Origin: Clostridium sp. OS1-26
Lineage (GTDB): Bacteria; Bacillota; Clostridia; Clostridiales; Clostridiaceae
Direction of reading: 5' to 3'
NCBI RefSeq assembly: GCF_030915445.1
Contig: NZ_CP133264.1
Location: forward strand, 2,728,001 to 2,792,000
DNA: 64,000 nucleotides
The notes beneath the pieces are model-generated. The model saw only the letters and a list, made by a program, of their open reading frames with translations. It had not been told where the DNA came from and searched no databases. The translations under genes and the position numbers were made by a program. The stretch's first letter is position 1. Each line of letters opens with the position of its first letter. Positions 54,664-63,292 of this stretch are shown one piece after another.

Positions 54664-55052
54664 TATAGACATATAATTTTGCACAATTTCTATATTTAAT
54701 TAGGCTGAACCTTAGTTTATGTTATTTTACAATGTCTAGGTAATAGTGACCGTAACTGCTTATCTAGAATTGCAAGATAAGCATGCCAACTATTAACCAG
54801 AATTTAAAATTCTGGTTATAATATATTATAAATATAATGAGACTATGGTAAAATGTTGTATAATAGTTATTTTAAATAATACTAGAGGTAAAAGTTCTAA
54901 ATGAACTTTTATGGGTAACTTGTGAGCGGAAACGAAAATCTTAAGTTATTCAGTGTTCCGACTAAAAGGAGGAAGTATAATGAGAACGATTTGATGCATC
55001 TGCACAACTATATGTTAAAAAAACCCTTTCTAAAAGGTTTTTTTGTTGTGCA
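54664..55052 (+). promoter_or_regulatory. Leader and attenuator of the MFS gene
   Basis: Upstream palindromes include GCTTATCT/AGATAAGC and CCAGAATTT/AAATTCTGG (about 54800-54823). Then come AAAAGTTC/GAACTTTT (54886-54908) and a helix GGAA...TTCC, then a strong ribosome site AAAGGAGG with two mini-ORFs. A terminator is embedded in the second mini-ORF: TGCACAAC (55001-55008) with GTTGTGCA (55045-55052), and within it AAAAAAACC/GGTTTTTTT. This is the design of ribosome-mediated attenuation as known for antibiotic-resistance genes of Firmicutes. Confidence 0.6.
54980..54994 (+). CDS. Four-codon leader peptide MRTI
   Basis: ATG AGA ACG ATT TGA, directly behind AAAGGAGGAAGTATA, the best ribosome site of the region. 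Its stop overlaps the ATG of the next mini-ORF (TGATG). Probably serves to position ribosomes; stalling by a drug here could open the terminator. Confidence 0.5.
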   Translation: MRTI

Positions 55053-55077
55053 AATTTTTGGAGGTGTATCAAATTGA
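54994..55077 (+). CDS. Leader ORF of 27 codons spanning the terminator
   Basis: Starts MHLHNYMLKKPFLKGF and ends FGGVSN. It covers the whole terminator hairpin and overlaps the TTG of the MFS gene by 4 bp (TTGA), forming a chain of three overlapping reading frames. Translation through it would melt the hairpin and deliver ribosomes to the transporter start. Confidence 0.5.
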   Translation: MHLHNYMLKKPFLKGFFVVQIFGGVSN

Positions 55078-56231
55078 ATAAAAAGATAAATGTTTATTTA
55101 ATGTACATTATTGCTTTTCTTCAGGGACTTGTTTTTTATGGGCCTGTAGCTACTTTATATAGACAATCAAGAGGTTTGTCTATGTACAATATTTTTTTAA
55201 TAGAGTCCATATTCATGATTTTAATGCTGCTCTTTGAGATTCCTTGGGGATGGTTTGCAGATAAATATGGGTATAAAATAACTTTGTTGATGGGAAACTT
55301 TCTACTTTTTATATCAAAAATTGTTTTCTATGAGGCAAATTCCTTTTCCTTATTTCTAGTAGAAAGAATATTAGTAGCTTTAGCTACTTCTGCAATTTCA
55401 GGATGTGATATAGCATTATTATACTCATCAACGGATAAAGAGAAGACAGAAAAGGTATTTGGCATGTACACTGCTATGGGTGTTGCAGGATTTCTATTGG
55501 CATGTTTATTTTCTACGAAAATGGTTGAGAGATCAATGGATTTAACTGCATCTGGAACAATAATCCCTTATGGGGCAGCAGTGATCTTAACATTTCTTAT
55601 TAAGGATGTGTCTCATAATTTAGAAAAGAAGCCAAGTATTAAAGATAGTATAAGAGATGTATTAAATAACAAACAAATTATAATAATTGTGGTAGTCTTT
55701 GCTCTCATCAGTGAAACAACCCATTCAATTGGTGTTTTTCTAAACCAAACTCAATATTTGAAAAGTGGAATAGGTATCAGGTATTTTGGATTTTTAACAG
55801 CATTAATGCAGATAGTATGTTTAATATCAGCTAAGTCCTATAAGTTTACTGAAAGATTTGGACAAAACAAAACAACAAAAGTTTTATTAATAAATATTTT
55901 AGTAGGATGTACAGTATTAGTATATACTAGAAATCCAATTATAAGTGTAGTTGCAATTGCTGTCACTCAAGGATGTTTTTCAATTATGAGACCTATCATT
56001 TTAGATATTGAAAATAAATCAATAAACAGCAGCAATAGAGCAACAATACTTTCTATCTATGCTATGGCTGGCGATATACTTTCTTCTATAGTTAATATTT
56101 CCATAGGTAAATTTGCTGACGTATCTATTGAAGCAGCCTTTAAAGCATGCACATTTATTAGCATCACTGCCTTTGTCTTAGCACTAATATACTTTAATAA
56201 AGACAAAACTAATTCAGTAAACCAAAACTAA
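55074..56231 (+). CDS. Major facilitator superfamily transporter
   Basis: A 385-residue protein with eleven or twelve helices. The MFS signature loop is ADKYGYKITLLMG after FEIPWGWF, and a motif-C-like region follows with ALATSAISGCDIALLYSS. It starts with TTG at 55074 behind TTTGGAGGTG. Unregulated MFS genes do not usually have attenuators, so a drug-efflux role is suggested by the leader; substrate unknown. A family-2 repeat and the IS630 element follow. Confidence 0.8.
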   Translation: MNKKINVYLMYIIAFLQGLVFYGPVATLYRQSRGLSMYNIFLIESIFMILMLLFEIPWGWFADKYGYKITLLMGNFLLFISKIVFYEANSFSLFLVERILVALATSAISGCDIALLYSSTDKEKTEKVFGMYTAMGVAGFLLACLFSTKMVERSMDLTASGTIIPYGAAVILTFLIKDVSHNLEKKPSIKDSIRDVLNNKQIIIIVVVFALISETTHSIGVFLNQTQYLKSGIGIRYFGFLTALMQIVCLISAKSYKFTERFGQNKTTKVLLINILVGCTVLVYTRNPIISVVAIAVTQGCFSIMRPIILDIENKSINSSNRATILSIYAMAGDILSSIVNISIGKFADVSIEAAFKACTFISITAFVLALIYFNKDKTNSVNQN

Positions 56232-56239
56232 ACAAGAAC

Positions 56240-56328
56240 TATAGATATCTAATCTATATGATTTACTTATTATCAACGTTCATAGGGGTATCCCTGATTA
56301 AGTCAAGTATCAAAGTTATTTATCTATA
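56240..56328. repeat. Family-2 palindrome next to the IS630 left end
   Basis: It begins TATAGATAT and ends GATTAAGTCAAGTATCAAAG...TATCTATA, the reverse complement of the left half of the 5662-5784 repeat. It runs straight into the left end of the IS element at 56325. Confidence 0.55.
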
Positions 56329-57527
56329 GATAAACCAACTGTATGATTGACTTATTCGAAAATATTGTTAGTGATTTCTGCACAAACTAAAATCAATTAG
56401 AATTTAGTTAGGAGATATTACTATGGGGAGAAAAGGTATTGAAGTTGAATCATTATACGGCTTCACAACAGAAAGCCTTAAGAAAATGAGAAATTCACAC
56501 GAGAGTGAATTTGCACGCAATGTATTAACTGCTGTCGCTATGCGCTATGAAGGTTTTAGTACTATAAAAATTGCCAAGTTCTTATTAAAATCTAAGCAAA
56601 CAATTATAGATTATATTAAGAAATGGAATTCAGTTGGGTTAAAAGCATTAGAGGATCATCGTGGAGGTTCTGAAGGAACTTTTACAGCTGAAATGCTTGA
56701 TGACCTAATAAATACTGTACTGCATACACTTCCAAACGACTTTGGCTTTATAGGTAATGTATGGACATGTCCACTTCTTGTAGAGTATATCTATCAAAAC
56801 TATGGTGAAAAGTACTCTAAAGAATATATAAGAATATTGCTAAAGCGAAACAATCTTAGCTACAAAAGAGCGCAGCGCAAGCCGACTAAGGCTGATAAGG
56901 TTGAACAAGAAGCCTTTAAAAAAAATGAAATACCTTCTACCTATTGTAGAAAACTCTTCTGATTGTGTATTTTATGCTATGGATGAAACTGGCCTTAGGA
57001 CGGAGTCTGATATCCGTAGAACATGGAGCCCTGTAGGGATATCCCCTAATTTAGAAAGCAATAATTCTCATGAGGGACTTAATCTAATAGGCGCCACCGA
57101 AATTACCAAAAACTTTGATACTATCATAGATGCCTATTCGGCGAAACAAGTGATTACCTCTGAAGAAGTACAGACATTTCTTGAGAGGCTACTTGATATA
57201 AATGCAGGTAAAAAGGTGTATGTTTTATTAGACAATGCGAGATTTCATGTTTCTAGAGCTATGCAGGCTTTCGCTGAAGCTCATAGATATGAGATGTTTT
57301 TGATAAACACTCCTAGATATTCTCCTAAGTTAAACCCTCAGGAGAACATCTGGAATAAATTAAAGAACTGTGTCTTTAGTGTTAGTGCATATCCTTCTAT
57401 TGATGAACTTTTTGAGTCAATCAAATTAGTTTATTATCATTTTAATGAACAAAAGGATATGATTAAGTCCTTAGCTTATGCTAGAAATTACTATATATAA
57501 GTTTAGTTTTGAGTTGGCTTATCTATA
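56325..57527 (+). mobile_element. IS630-family insertion sequence
   Basis: About 1203 bp bounded by 16-bp inverted ends with one mismatch: TATAGATAAACCAACT (56325-56340) and AGTTGGCTTATCTATA (57512-57527). Size, TA-rich ends and the transposase type fit IS630/Tc1-mariner elements that insert at TA. The left end also resembles the family-2 palindromes (TATAGATAA... followed by TTGACTTA), which suggests these are its non-autonomous relatives. Confidence 0.75.
56423..57500 (+). pseudogene. IS630-family transposase, two overlapping frames
   Basis: The first frame (56423-56962) holds helix-turn-helix DNA-binding domains (STIKIAKFLLKSKQTIIDYI; ...KYSKEYIRILLKRNNLSYKRA). The second frame (readable from 56901 to 57500) has the DDE catalytic domain: FYAMDETGL, YVLLDNARFH and NPQENIW. 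The frames meet at a run of eight A's (56918-56925); losing one A would give a continuous 358-residue transposase (AFKK|MKYLLP). Either a sequencing or real frameshift, or recoding by slippage on the A8 run. All three catalytic residues are intact. Confidence 0.8.
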
Positions 57528-57638
57528 TAAGATTTCAAGCAAGAAAATTGACTTATACAAAGGGCTATGTTTCCAAAGCTGAAGCTTGGAAACATAGGGC
57601 CCGGAGTTTAAGTCAATTTTCGGCCTTATAACCCTATA
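57525..57638. repeat. Family-1 palindromic repeat, copy C
   Basis: A 114-bp element with paired arms AAAATTGACTTATAC... and ...AGTCAATTTTCGGCC, inner arms ATGTTTCCAAAGCT/AGCTTGGAAACAT, and outer end TATAACCCTATA. The left end overlaps the IS630 right end. Its right end supplies the TAG stop of the minus-strand gene that follows. Confidence 0.75.
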
Positions 57639-59061
57639 CTTGATTTTGCTTATTATGGTCAGTATAGTCAGGTGCAAACCACTTAACAGATATACTGTAC
57701 TTTCCTGTTTCATCCTTAGGATTTACTTTAAGTTCCTCGCTACTAATTTCGGTTTTATTTAGTAGCAATACAGTATTTTGAGGATCATCACAATAAAAAG
57801 TAATTCCTCTTATGTTATCAAGAGTAGGAACGTGTTTCCCGAAAATAGGATCATTTATATTAGTTATATTAATATAAGTTTTTCCGTTATCATTTACTTT
57901 ATTATACATTATATATTTATGGACATTGGCGTACTCCAGAAGCCTTGAGGTTCTGGCAACGAGTATCTTTCCATCTGTTTCATACTGTTTTAGCAATCTT
58001 AAGGATTTTATATTTTCATCATGGAATAAATCTTCGGCATCGACACCAAAGTGTTGTCCCACTACAGAATAATACTTATTGCTTACAATACTATCTAAGT
58101 TTGATTGAGTAAGTTGTTTGTGGAGATGTTTAGGAACCCATGTCCATTCAATCTTTCCATTTACCATGTCATTTGTATACCTATAAAAGCCCCATACCTT
58201 TTTGCCATCTCTTAGAGAAATTTCATAAAGAGGATAATCATGCCCAAAGTTATAATCTGATATAGAGTTCCAAACATATTTAATACCATTAGGAATAGTT
58301 AAATCTGTATGATAGCATGAAGAACTAGGGTTGTCCCCTTGTTGATAGTTCATAAAATTAGAGGTACCATAGGCACCAAAATTTTGCCTATTAGACTTAT
58401 TGCCGTGATTTATCCATACTACCGGTTTGAAATTAATAGTTTTTAGTGTTTCCCAAGCATTTACGGCTAAAGCTCTGTTAAAGGAAGAATTTCTTTCATT
58501 TTTAGTTGAAAAATCTCCAAAAGAGTGGAGAGAATCTATCCATCCGCATTTGGTGAAATTAATAATTTCATTAGAGTTATGTCGTGAAGATTTATCTATA
58601 CCTTTAAAGAAAGTCATTATATTATCAACGCCATTGCCATATTTATCTACTTTATATCCTGCATTATCAGCCATGTACAACCACATAGAGTCACTAATAT
58701 CTAGACCTATACCTTCACCGTTAGCAGTTTGTTCTTTAGTGTTTAAAAACCTATGATAGTTTTTAAACTCTTCTAAAGTTGCATCATCTATATCAGAGCA
58801 TATAGCAAGCATAGCGCTGTATGGGTAAGGAAACTTCCTTAAATCCTTATATTGCGAATCTGAAGTCTCATTATTGGAATTCAGTATAGTTGCAGGTATT
58901 CCATCATGCGTTTTGCTCTTTTCATGTTTTTGTTCTTGATTAGTTGCATTAGATGTTACTTTTGCGGTGATTTTTGCTTTGTTAGGATTAAATATTTTTA
59001 ATGCTGCGAAAGCAGTCATCAAAATAAATAATAGTAAAAATAATAATTTAAATTTTTTCAT
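57634..59061 (-). CDS. Exported polysaccharide-deacetylase-like protein
   Basis: A 475-residue protein with an N-terminal signal/anchor (LLFLLLFILMTAFAALKIF), a polar linker, and a domain starting SAMLAICSDIDDATLEEF, whose SDIDD resembles the metal-binding Asp pair of NodB-type deacetylases. Further conserved-looking elements are PVVWINHGN and VVGQHFGVDAEDLF. C-terminal ~90 residues form a beta-rich appendage. The catalytic set is not certain, so the enzyme activity is tentative; it may act on an exopolysaccharide. The last codon is followed by a TAG that belongs to repeat C. The intergenic DNA to its right holds no further gene. Confidence 0.6.
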   Translation of the reverse strand: MKKFKLLFLLLFILMTAFAALKIFNPNKAKITAKVTSNATNQEQKHEKSKTHDGIPATILNSNNETSDSQYKDLRKFPYPYSAMLAICSDIDDATLEEFKNYHRFLNTKEQTANGEGIGLDISDSMWLYMADNAGYKVDKYGNGVDNIMTFFKGIDKSSRHNSNEIINFTKCGWIDSLHSFGDFSTKNERNSSFNRALAVNAWETLKTINFKPVVWINHGNKSNRQNFGAYGTSNFMNYQQGDNPSSSCYHTDLTIPNGIKYVWNSISDYNFGHDYPLYEISLRDGKKVWGFYRYTNDMVNGKIEWTWVPKHLHKQLTQSNLDSIVSNKYYSVVGQHFGVDAEDLFHDENIKSLRLLKQYETDGKILVARTSRLLEYANVHKYIMYNKVNDNGKTYINITNINDPIFGKHVPTLDNIRGITFYCDDPQNTVLLLNKTEISSEELKVNPKDETGKYSISVKWFAPDYTDHNKQNQV

Positions 59062-59262
59062 AGTTTTCAGTCCTTTATATAATTAATTTATGTAGTATAA
59101 GTAAACACACTTGAATATTGTACCATATTTTCCATTGAAATTAAAAGAAGTAAAGATAATTAAAATATAATTAATATAAATTGTTTGATAATTCTAGATG
59201 CTTAAGACTAACCTATTATCAATAAGAAAAGGATTGTAAGACTAATAAAGGACAATAAACAA

Positions 59263-59298
59263 TAAGGAGTAAGGAAACCGTGATTTCCTTACTCCTTA
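59263..59298 (-). terminator. Terminator of the second TSUP gene
   Basis: A perfect 15-bp stem, TAAGGAGTAAGGAAA with TTTCCTTACTCCTTA, overlapping the TSUP stop codon; T-rich DNA follows on the minus strand. Confidence 0.8.
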
Positions 59299-60054
59299 CT
59301 TAATTAACACTCCGTAAAGCATTTTAATTGCTACTGCTAGAGACATAGTTACAAAGATAGGTTTCATCAGCTTAGCACCTTTATCTAGAGCAACCTTTGT
59401 ACCAAATTTAGCTCCCAGTGCCATAAATATTGCAACTGGTATACCAAGTTTATAATCAATCTGCCCTCTTATAGCAAACATGCCAAGAGCAGCAATATTA
59501 CTTATAAAGTTTAAAACTCTTCCGTTTCCTCCAGCTCTAACAAAGTCAAATTTAAATATTTTTATAAGACCAAAGATTAAAAAAGAACCTGTCCCAGGAC
59601 CGAAAAAGCCATCATAAAATCCTAAGGAAAATGCAAGTAGTATTCCGAAAAGCTTGTTCTCTTTTGTCAGACCTTCAAATTTATCTTCAATTCCTGCAGT
59701 TTTCGAAAATAAACTATATATACCTACAAATAGTAAAAGTATAAGCACTATTGTATTAAGATAACTTGCATCTATGCTAAGAACAGTATTAACACCTAAA
59801 ATAGCTCCTATAAGGGTAAATGGCCCTAAAAATTTCAGGATCCCAAAATCCACTTTGCCAGATTTAGCGAATTTAACAGAACTAGTAAAAGATGCACAAG
59901 ACGAAGAAAACTTATTGGTTCCTAGTGCAAGATGAGGTGGAACACCTGCTAGCAAGTAAGCTGGAACGCTAATAAGGCCTCCACCACCAGCTATGGAATC
60001 TATGAAAGCAGCGCAAAAGCCAGCTGTGCATAAGAGTATTAAATTATTAAGCAT
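59296..60054 (-). CDS. TSUP-family membrane exporter (TauE/SafE type)
   Basis: A 252-residue protein with about eight helices: MLNNLILLCTAGFCAAFIDS, GGGGLISVPAYLLAGVPPHL, GTNKFSSSCASF, and KPIFVTMSLAVAIKMLYG at the C-terminus. Typical TSUP exporter for sulfite, sulfonates or other anions. It is the paralogue of the gene at 50949 and starts with a normal ATG behind CGGAGG. It is divergent from a LysR regulator, its probable controller. Confidence 0.85.
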   Translation of the reverse strand: MLNNLILLCTAGFCAAFIDSIAGGGGLISVPAYLLAGVPPHLALGTNKFSSSCASFTSSVKFAKSGKVDFGILKFLGPFTLIGAILGVNTVLSIDASYLNTIVLILLLFVGIYSLFSKTAGIEDKFEGLTKENKLFGILLAFSLGFYDGFFGPGTGSFLIFGLIKIFKFDFVRAGGNGRVLNFISNIAALGMFAIRGQIDYKLGIPVAIFMALGAKFGTKVALDKGAKLMKPIFVTMSLAVAIKMLYGVLIK

Positions 60055-60212
60055 AAATACCTCCGATTAAATTAAACTGAAATAAGACTTATTTTGACAG
60101 TGTCTATTCTTTACTGTATTATTATAGCAAAGAAAAATATATATAAAAAATATTTAATAGCTATAAAATGCATATGAAAAACATATGGTTATAATTTAGA
60201 GGAGATATTCTT

Positions 60213-61078
60213 ATGGACATTAGACAATTAAGATATTTTATCACAATTGCAGAAGAAGGAAATATAACTAAAGCAGCAAGAAGGTTGCATATAGCACAGC
60301 CTCCTCTTAGTCAACAGCTAAAGCTTTTAGAAGAGGAACTTGGAGTTAAATTAGTTGAAAGAGGAAGCAGACAAATACAACTGACGGATGCAGGTAAAAT
60401 ATTAAGACATCGAGCAGAGCAGGTAGTAGAACTAGTTGATTCTACTATTAAAGAATTAAAAGATTTTAATGAAGGACTCCAAGGAACACTATCCGTTGGT
60501 ACAGTCCCATCCTCAGGGTCTACCCTTTTACCAGAGAGGATATATAACTTCCATGAAAATTATCCAGGAGTAAGTTTTCAGATATGGGAGGGGGATACTT
60601 ATAGAATACTAGATTTATTAAATAATGGAGTTATAGAAATAGGAATTGTAAGAACACCAATAAACTCAGAGTTTTTGAGATAATATATTTGCCGGATGAG
60701 CCAATGGTAGTCGCAACAAGAGGGGACATGTATTGGGAAGAAGAGCAAAAATCAATATGTCTTAAAGAACTTAAAGATAAGCCTCTGATAATAGACCGCA
60801 GATTTGAAAAAATGATAGTAGATTCCTGTGAAAAATCAGGATTTGAACCTAATATACTATGCAAAAGTGATGATGCAAGATCAATACTATTGTGGGCAGA
60901 TACTGGAATTGGCGCAGCTATTGTACCAAAAGCAGCCATAGGACTTATACCAAGTACAAATTTGAAATATAAGGAAATTGATGAAGCGTCCTTAGAAACC
61001 CAGACAGCTATAATATGGATGAAGAATAGATATTTATCATCAGTAGCAAAACATTTTTTAGAAACCTTTTTAGGTTAG
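60213..61078 (+). pseudogene. LysR-family regulator, frameshifted in the middle
   Basis: The N-terminal winged helix (MDIRQLRYFITIAEEGNITK..., AARRLHIAQPPLSQQLKLLE) and the first half of the effector domain (GTLSVGTVPSSGSTLLPERI) stop at 60683 after NSEFLR. A second frame, open from the same place, continues EIIYLPDEPMVVATRGD ... VPKAAIGLIP and ends at 61078. One more T in the five-T run at 60672-60676 restores a 289-residue LysR protein (IALRPINSEFFEIIYL-type junction). Divergent from the TSUP exporter and probably its activator. Likely a sequencing error. Confidence 0.78.
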
Positions 61079-61268
61079 AGAAAACATTTATAAAATTATA
61101 GGTTAGAAAATTAACTTACATTAATATTTAAAATGGCAACTTTTATAGGATAAGTATTTAACTGAATAGTTGAAAGTTGAGAATTAACTTTTGCTCTTCT
61201 CCTATAAAAATTACCAACTTAGATTATAGTGTAAAGTAACTTTATAGTTATTTTATCTATGTACCTCT
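61079..61268. other. Intergenic region with a diverged palindromic repeat
   Basis: The stretch TTAGAAAATTAACTTAC near 61100 and GAGAATTAACTTTTG near 61190 resemble family-1 ends, with TATAGGATAAG and CTCCTATAAAA as further paired pieces. Too diverged for firm assignment. No ORF. Confidence 0.35.
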
Positions 61269-61724
61269 TTAATGTGTTTGAATAATGTACACGCCTGCTA
61301 CTAGCAAGATAATACCAACAGCTCTTAAAGGATTAATTGCATGAACTTGCATATTAAATGCACCAAAGTGGTCAAAAATTACTGCAAGAAGTATCTGCCC
61401 ACCAATAACTAAACTAAACATATTAGCGAAGCCTATTTTCGGCGATGCAAAAATAGTTGTGAATATGTAAAATGCACCAAAGAGTCCTCCTGTCCACATC
61501 CACCAATTAGTGTTTTTGAAGTTTGCCAAATCTGGCTTAGCTTGTGCACCTAACCAGATAGAAGCAAAAAAGGCAATCGCCAAACCTATAGCACCAACAG
61601 CAAAGCTGATAAAAGAGGTTAGTATAGGATCACCAAGATTAGAGCGTAGTTTTCCATTAACTGCAACCTGGGTTGCTATAGCCAGGCCTGAAATTAAGGA
61701 AAGTACATAATAAATTCCCTTCAT
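61269..61724 (-). CDS. DMT-superfamily transporter of the YdcZ (DUF606) family
   Basis: A 151-residue protein with five helices: VLSLISGLAIATQVAVNGKL, GDPILTSFISFAVGAIGLAI, WWMWTGGLFGAFYIFTTIF, GFANMFSLVIGGQILLAVI and AVGIILLVAGVYII. The TQ-x-x-x-N-x-x-L motif is characteristic of YdcZ. Single-copy five-helix members must dimerise. Substrate unknown. AGAAGGAGAG precedes the ATG. Confidence 0.85.
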   Translation of the reverse strand: MKGIYYVLSLISGLAIATQVAVNGKLRSNLGDPILTSFISFAVGAIGLAIAFFASIWLGAQAKPDLANFKNTNWWMWTGGLFGAFYIFTTIFASPKIGFANMFSLVIGGQILLAVIFDHFGAFNMQVHAINPLRAVGIILLVAGVYIIQTH

Positions 61725-62037
61725 TTTTTCTCTCCTTCTAAGTATTTTCCATTATATATATATTTCTTTATATCTGTTAGATAATTATAACATATTTGCT
61801 AGACGAATCAGATAAAAATGTCAATGGATTTATAATTTTAAGACTATTCCGTAATTTTTTAGAGTATAAGGTAATTACAAGTAAAAATTTGTCGTCAATA
61901 ATTAACAATAAGAATTGTATGTGTTAAAATATAGTAAAGGATTAGCTATAAAAATTTCATAGCAATGATATTTTTATATTTACGTTTTAAGGATAGTATT
62001 ACTATATTAAATTACAGGAAACAGGAGGAAAATAGAA
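61725..62037. other. Intergenic region between divergent genes
   Basis: 313 bp of AT-rich DNA. One weak hairpin, GCTAT...ATAGC, lies near 61945. Promoter-like sequences occur but none stands out. No ORF. Confidence 0.4.
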
Positions 62038-62565
62038 TTGTCGCATAATGAATTGCTGCTAGGATTAGGTTTTATTGTGATCATCCTTATCATAATTAGT
62101 TTTATAAAAAAAGTAGCCAAGATTGTTATTTATGCTCTAATAGGATTGCTGGTGTTTTTTGTAATAAATGCTGTAAGTTCAAATAAAAGTCCAGAAGCAG
62201 TGTTTAACTCCACAAAAAGTGATGCTGTTTATACAAAAGAGATATACAGTTACACTGGGAAAATAAAGACTTCAGTAGATAACACAATGAAAGGAATTGA
62301 AAATAGGGCATTGCCACAATTAAAAGAAGAAAATAAAAATCTTCACAAATATTTAGATGAAGTGACTAAGCTTCCTCATGGCAAAGAGCTGGATTCTTTT
62401 CATGAGAAGTATTGCAATTATTTAGAAAACATAGTAGTCACTTCTGATACTGCTGTTAAAGACGGAGATTTTATAAATGGAACAACAAAAAGTGTGGAAG
62501 AGGCAAAAGACAAGATTAATAAAGCGTTAGAGGGATTGACAAATATGAAAATAAATTCTCAATAG
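62038..62565 (+). CDS. Hypothetical membrane-anchored protein
   Basis: A 175-residue protein starting with TTG behind ACAGGAGG. Two membrane helices (LLLGLGFIVIILIIISFI and KIVIYALIGLLVFFVINAV) come first, then a mostly helical, charged domain (~55-175) rich in Lys and Glu, perhaps a coiled coil outside the membrane. No recognised family. Ends before a perfect bidirectional terminator. Confidence 0.6.
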   Translation: MSHNELLLGLGFIVIILIIISFIKKVAKIVIYALIGLLVFFVINAVSSNKSPEAVFNSTKSDAVYTKEIYSYTGKIKTSVDNTMKGIENRALPQLKEENKNLHKYLDEVTKLPHGKELDSFHEKYCNYLENIVVTSDTAVKDGDFINGTTKSVEEAKDKINKALEGLTNMKINSQ

Positions 62566-62597
62566 AATATGAAACATTTTTTGAATAAGGATAAAGT

Positions 62598-62639
62598 TAT
62601 AAGGAGTTGCATAATTAACCAATTATGCAACTCCTTATA
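62598..62639. terminator. Bidirectional terminator
   Basis: A perfect 19-bp inverted repeat, TATAAGGAGTTGCATAATT and its complement, with a 4-nt loop between convergent genes. Confidence 0.85.
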
Positions 62640-62643
62640 GTTA

Positions 62644-63165
62644 TTATATAACTTCACGATTTTCACAAGGAATATTTGATTGCTCTGTTTTGTAATCTTT
62701 ACACAAAAAAGCTCTAATATAGCCTCGATCTTTAGTGGTTGACTCAATATAAAAACCTCTGCCATAATAAAATCTAACAAGTGATAGCATCCTAGAAGCA
62801 GTATGAAGATATATATTAGTTACACCTAAATCTATCATTGCATTATCTACTGCATTTATTAATATTTTGCCTACACCATTATTTTGGTAATCTAATTTGA
62901 CTCCAAATCTGCTTAAGTAGGCGGTTTTATCAGGTTTCACTTCAACTCGAACGCTTCCAACTACTTCTTCATTTAAAAGGGCTACAAAAACTTCCTTTGT
63001 TTCTATATCTCTTTCTATATCTTCATAGCTTTCACTCAATGCACTGAGTGTACCTTTGACACCTGCATTTTCAGCATAGATTTTAAAAACTATTTCAGTT
63101 ATTTCATGTATTTTTGGGATATCTGCTTTTTCAGCTTTTCTAACCACAAAGACCATTTTTTCCAT
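62644..63165 (-). CDS. GNAT-family N-acetyltransferase
   Basis: A 173-residue enzyme with the GNAT fold: FVVRKAEKADIPKIHEITEI at the start, VGSVRVEV (strand 4), then the acetyl-CoA loop FGVKLDYQNNGVGKILINAV (Q-x-x-G-x-G/A pattern) and LVRFYYGRGFYIE near the C-terminus. It acetylates an unknown small amine. GGGGGTAG precedes the ATG. Transcribed alone. Confidence 0.85.
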   Translation of the reverse strand: MEKMVFVVRKAEKADIPKIHEITEIVFKIYAENAGVKGTLSALSESYEDIERDIETKEVFVALLNEEVVGSVRVEVKPDKTAYLSRFGVKLDYQNNGVGKILINAVDNAMIDLGVTNIYLHTASRMLSLVRFYYGRGFYIESTTKDRGYIRAFLCKDYKTEQSNIPCENREVI

Positions 63166-63256
63166 TGATCTACCCCCAGTACTAAATCTAATTATTTCGG
63201 ATATGAATAATTATACAAAATATATAATAAAAATTCAATATAAATTTATAGATAAT

Positions 63257-63292
63257 AAAAATCCCGAACTTTAAATAAGTCCGGGATTTTTG
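63257..63292 (-). terminator. Terminator of the chemoreceptor gene at the window end
   Basis: AAAATCCCG pairs with CGGGATTTT; the stem continues with AACTT/AAGT. It lies directly after the stop codon. Confidence 0.8.

Noticed and set aside
54664..55073. T-box or S-box riboswitch before the MFS gene
   Set aside because: No GGGTGG-type T-box sequence and no SAM-box core; the mini-ORF arrangement explains the terminator better.
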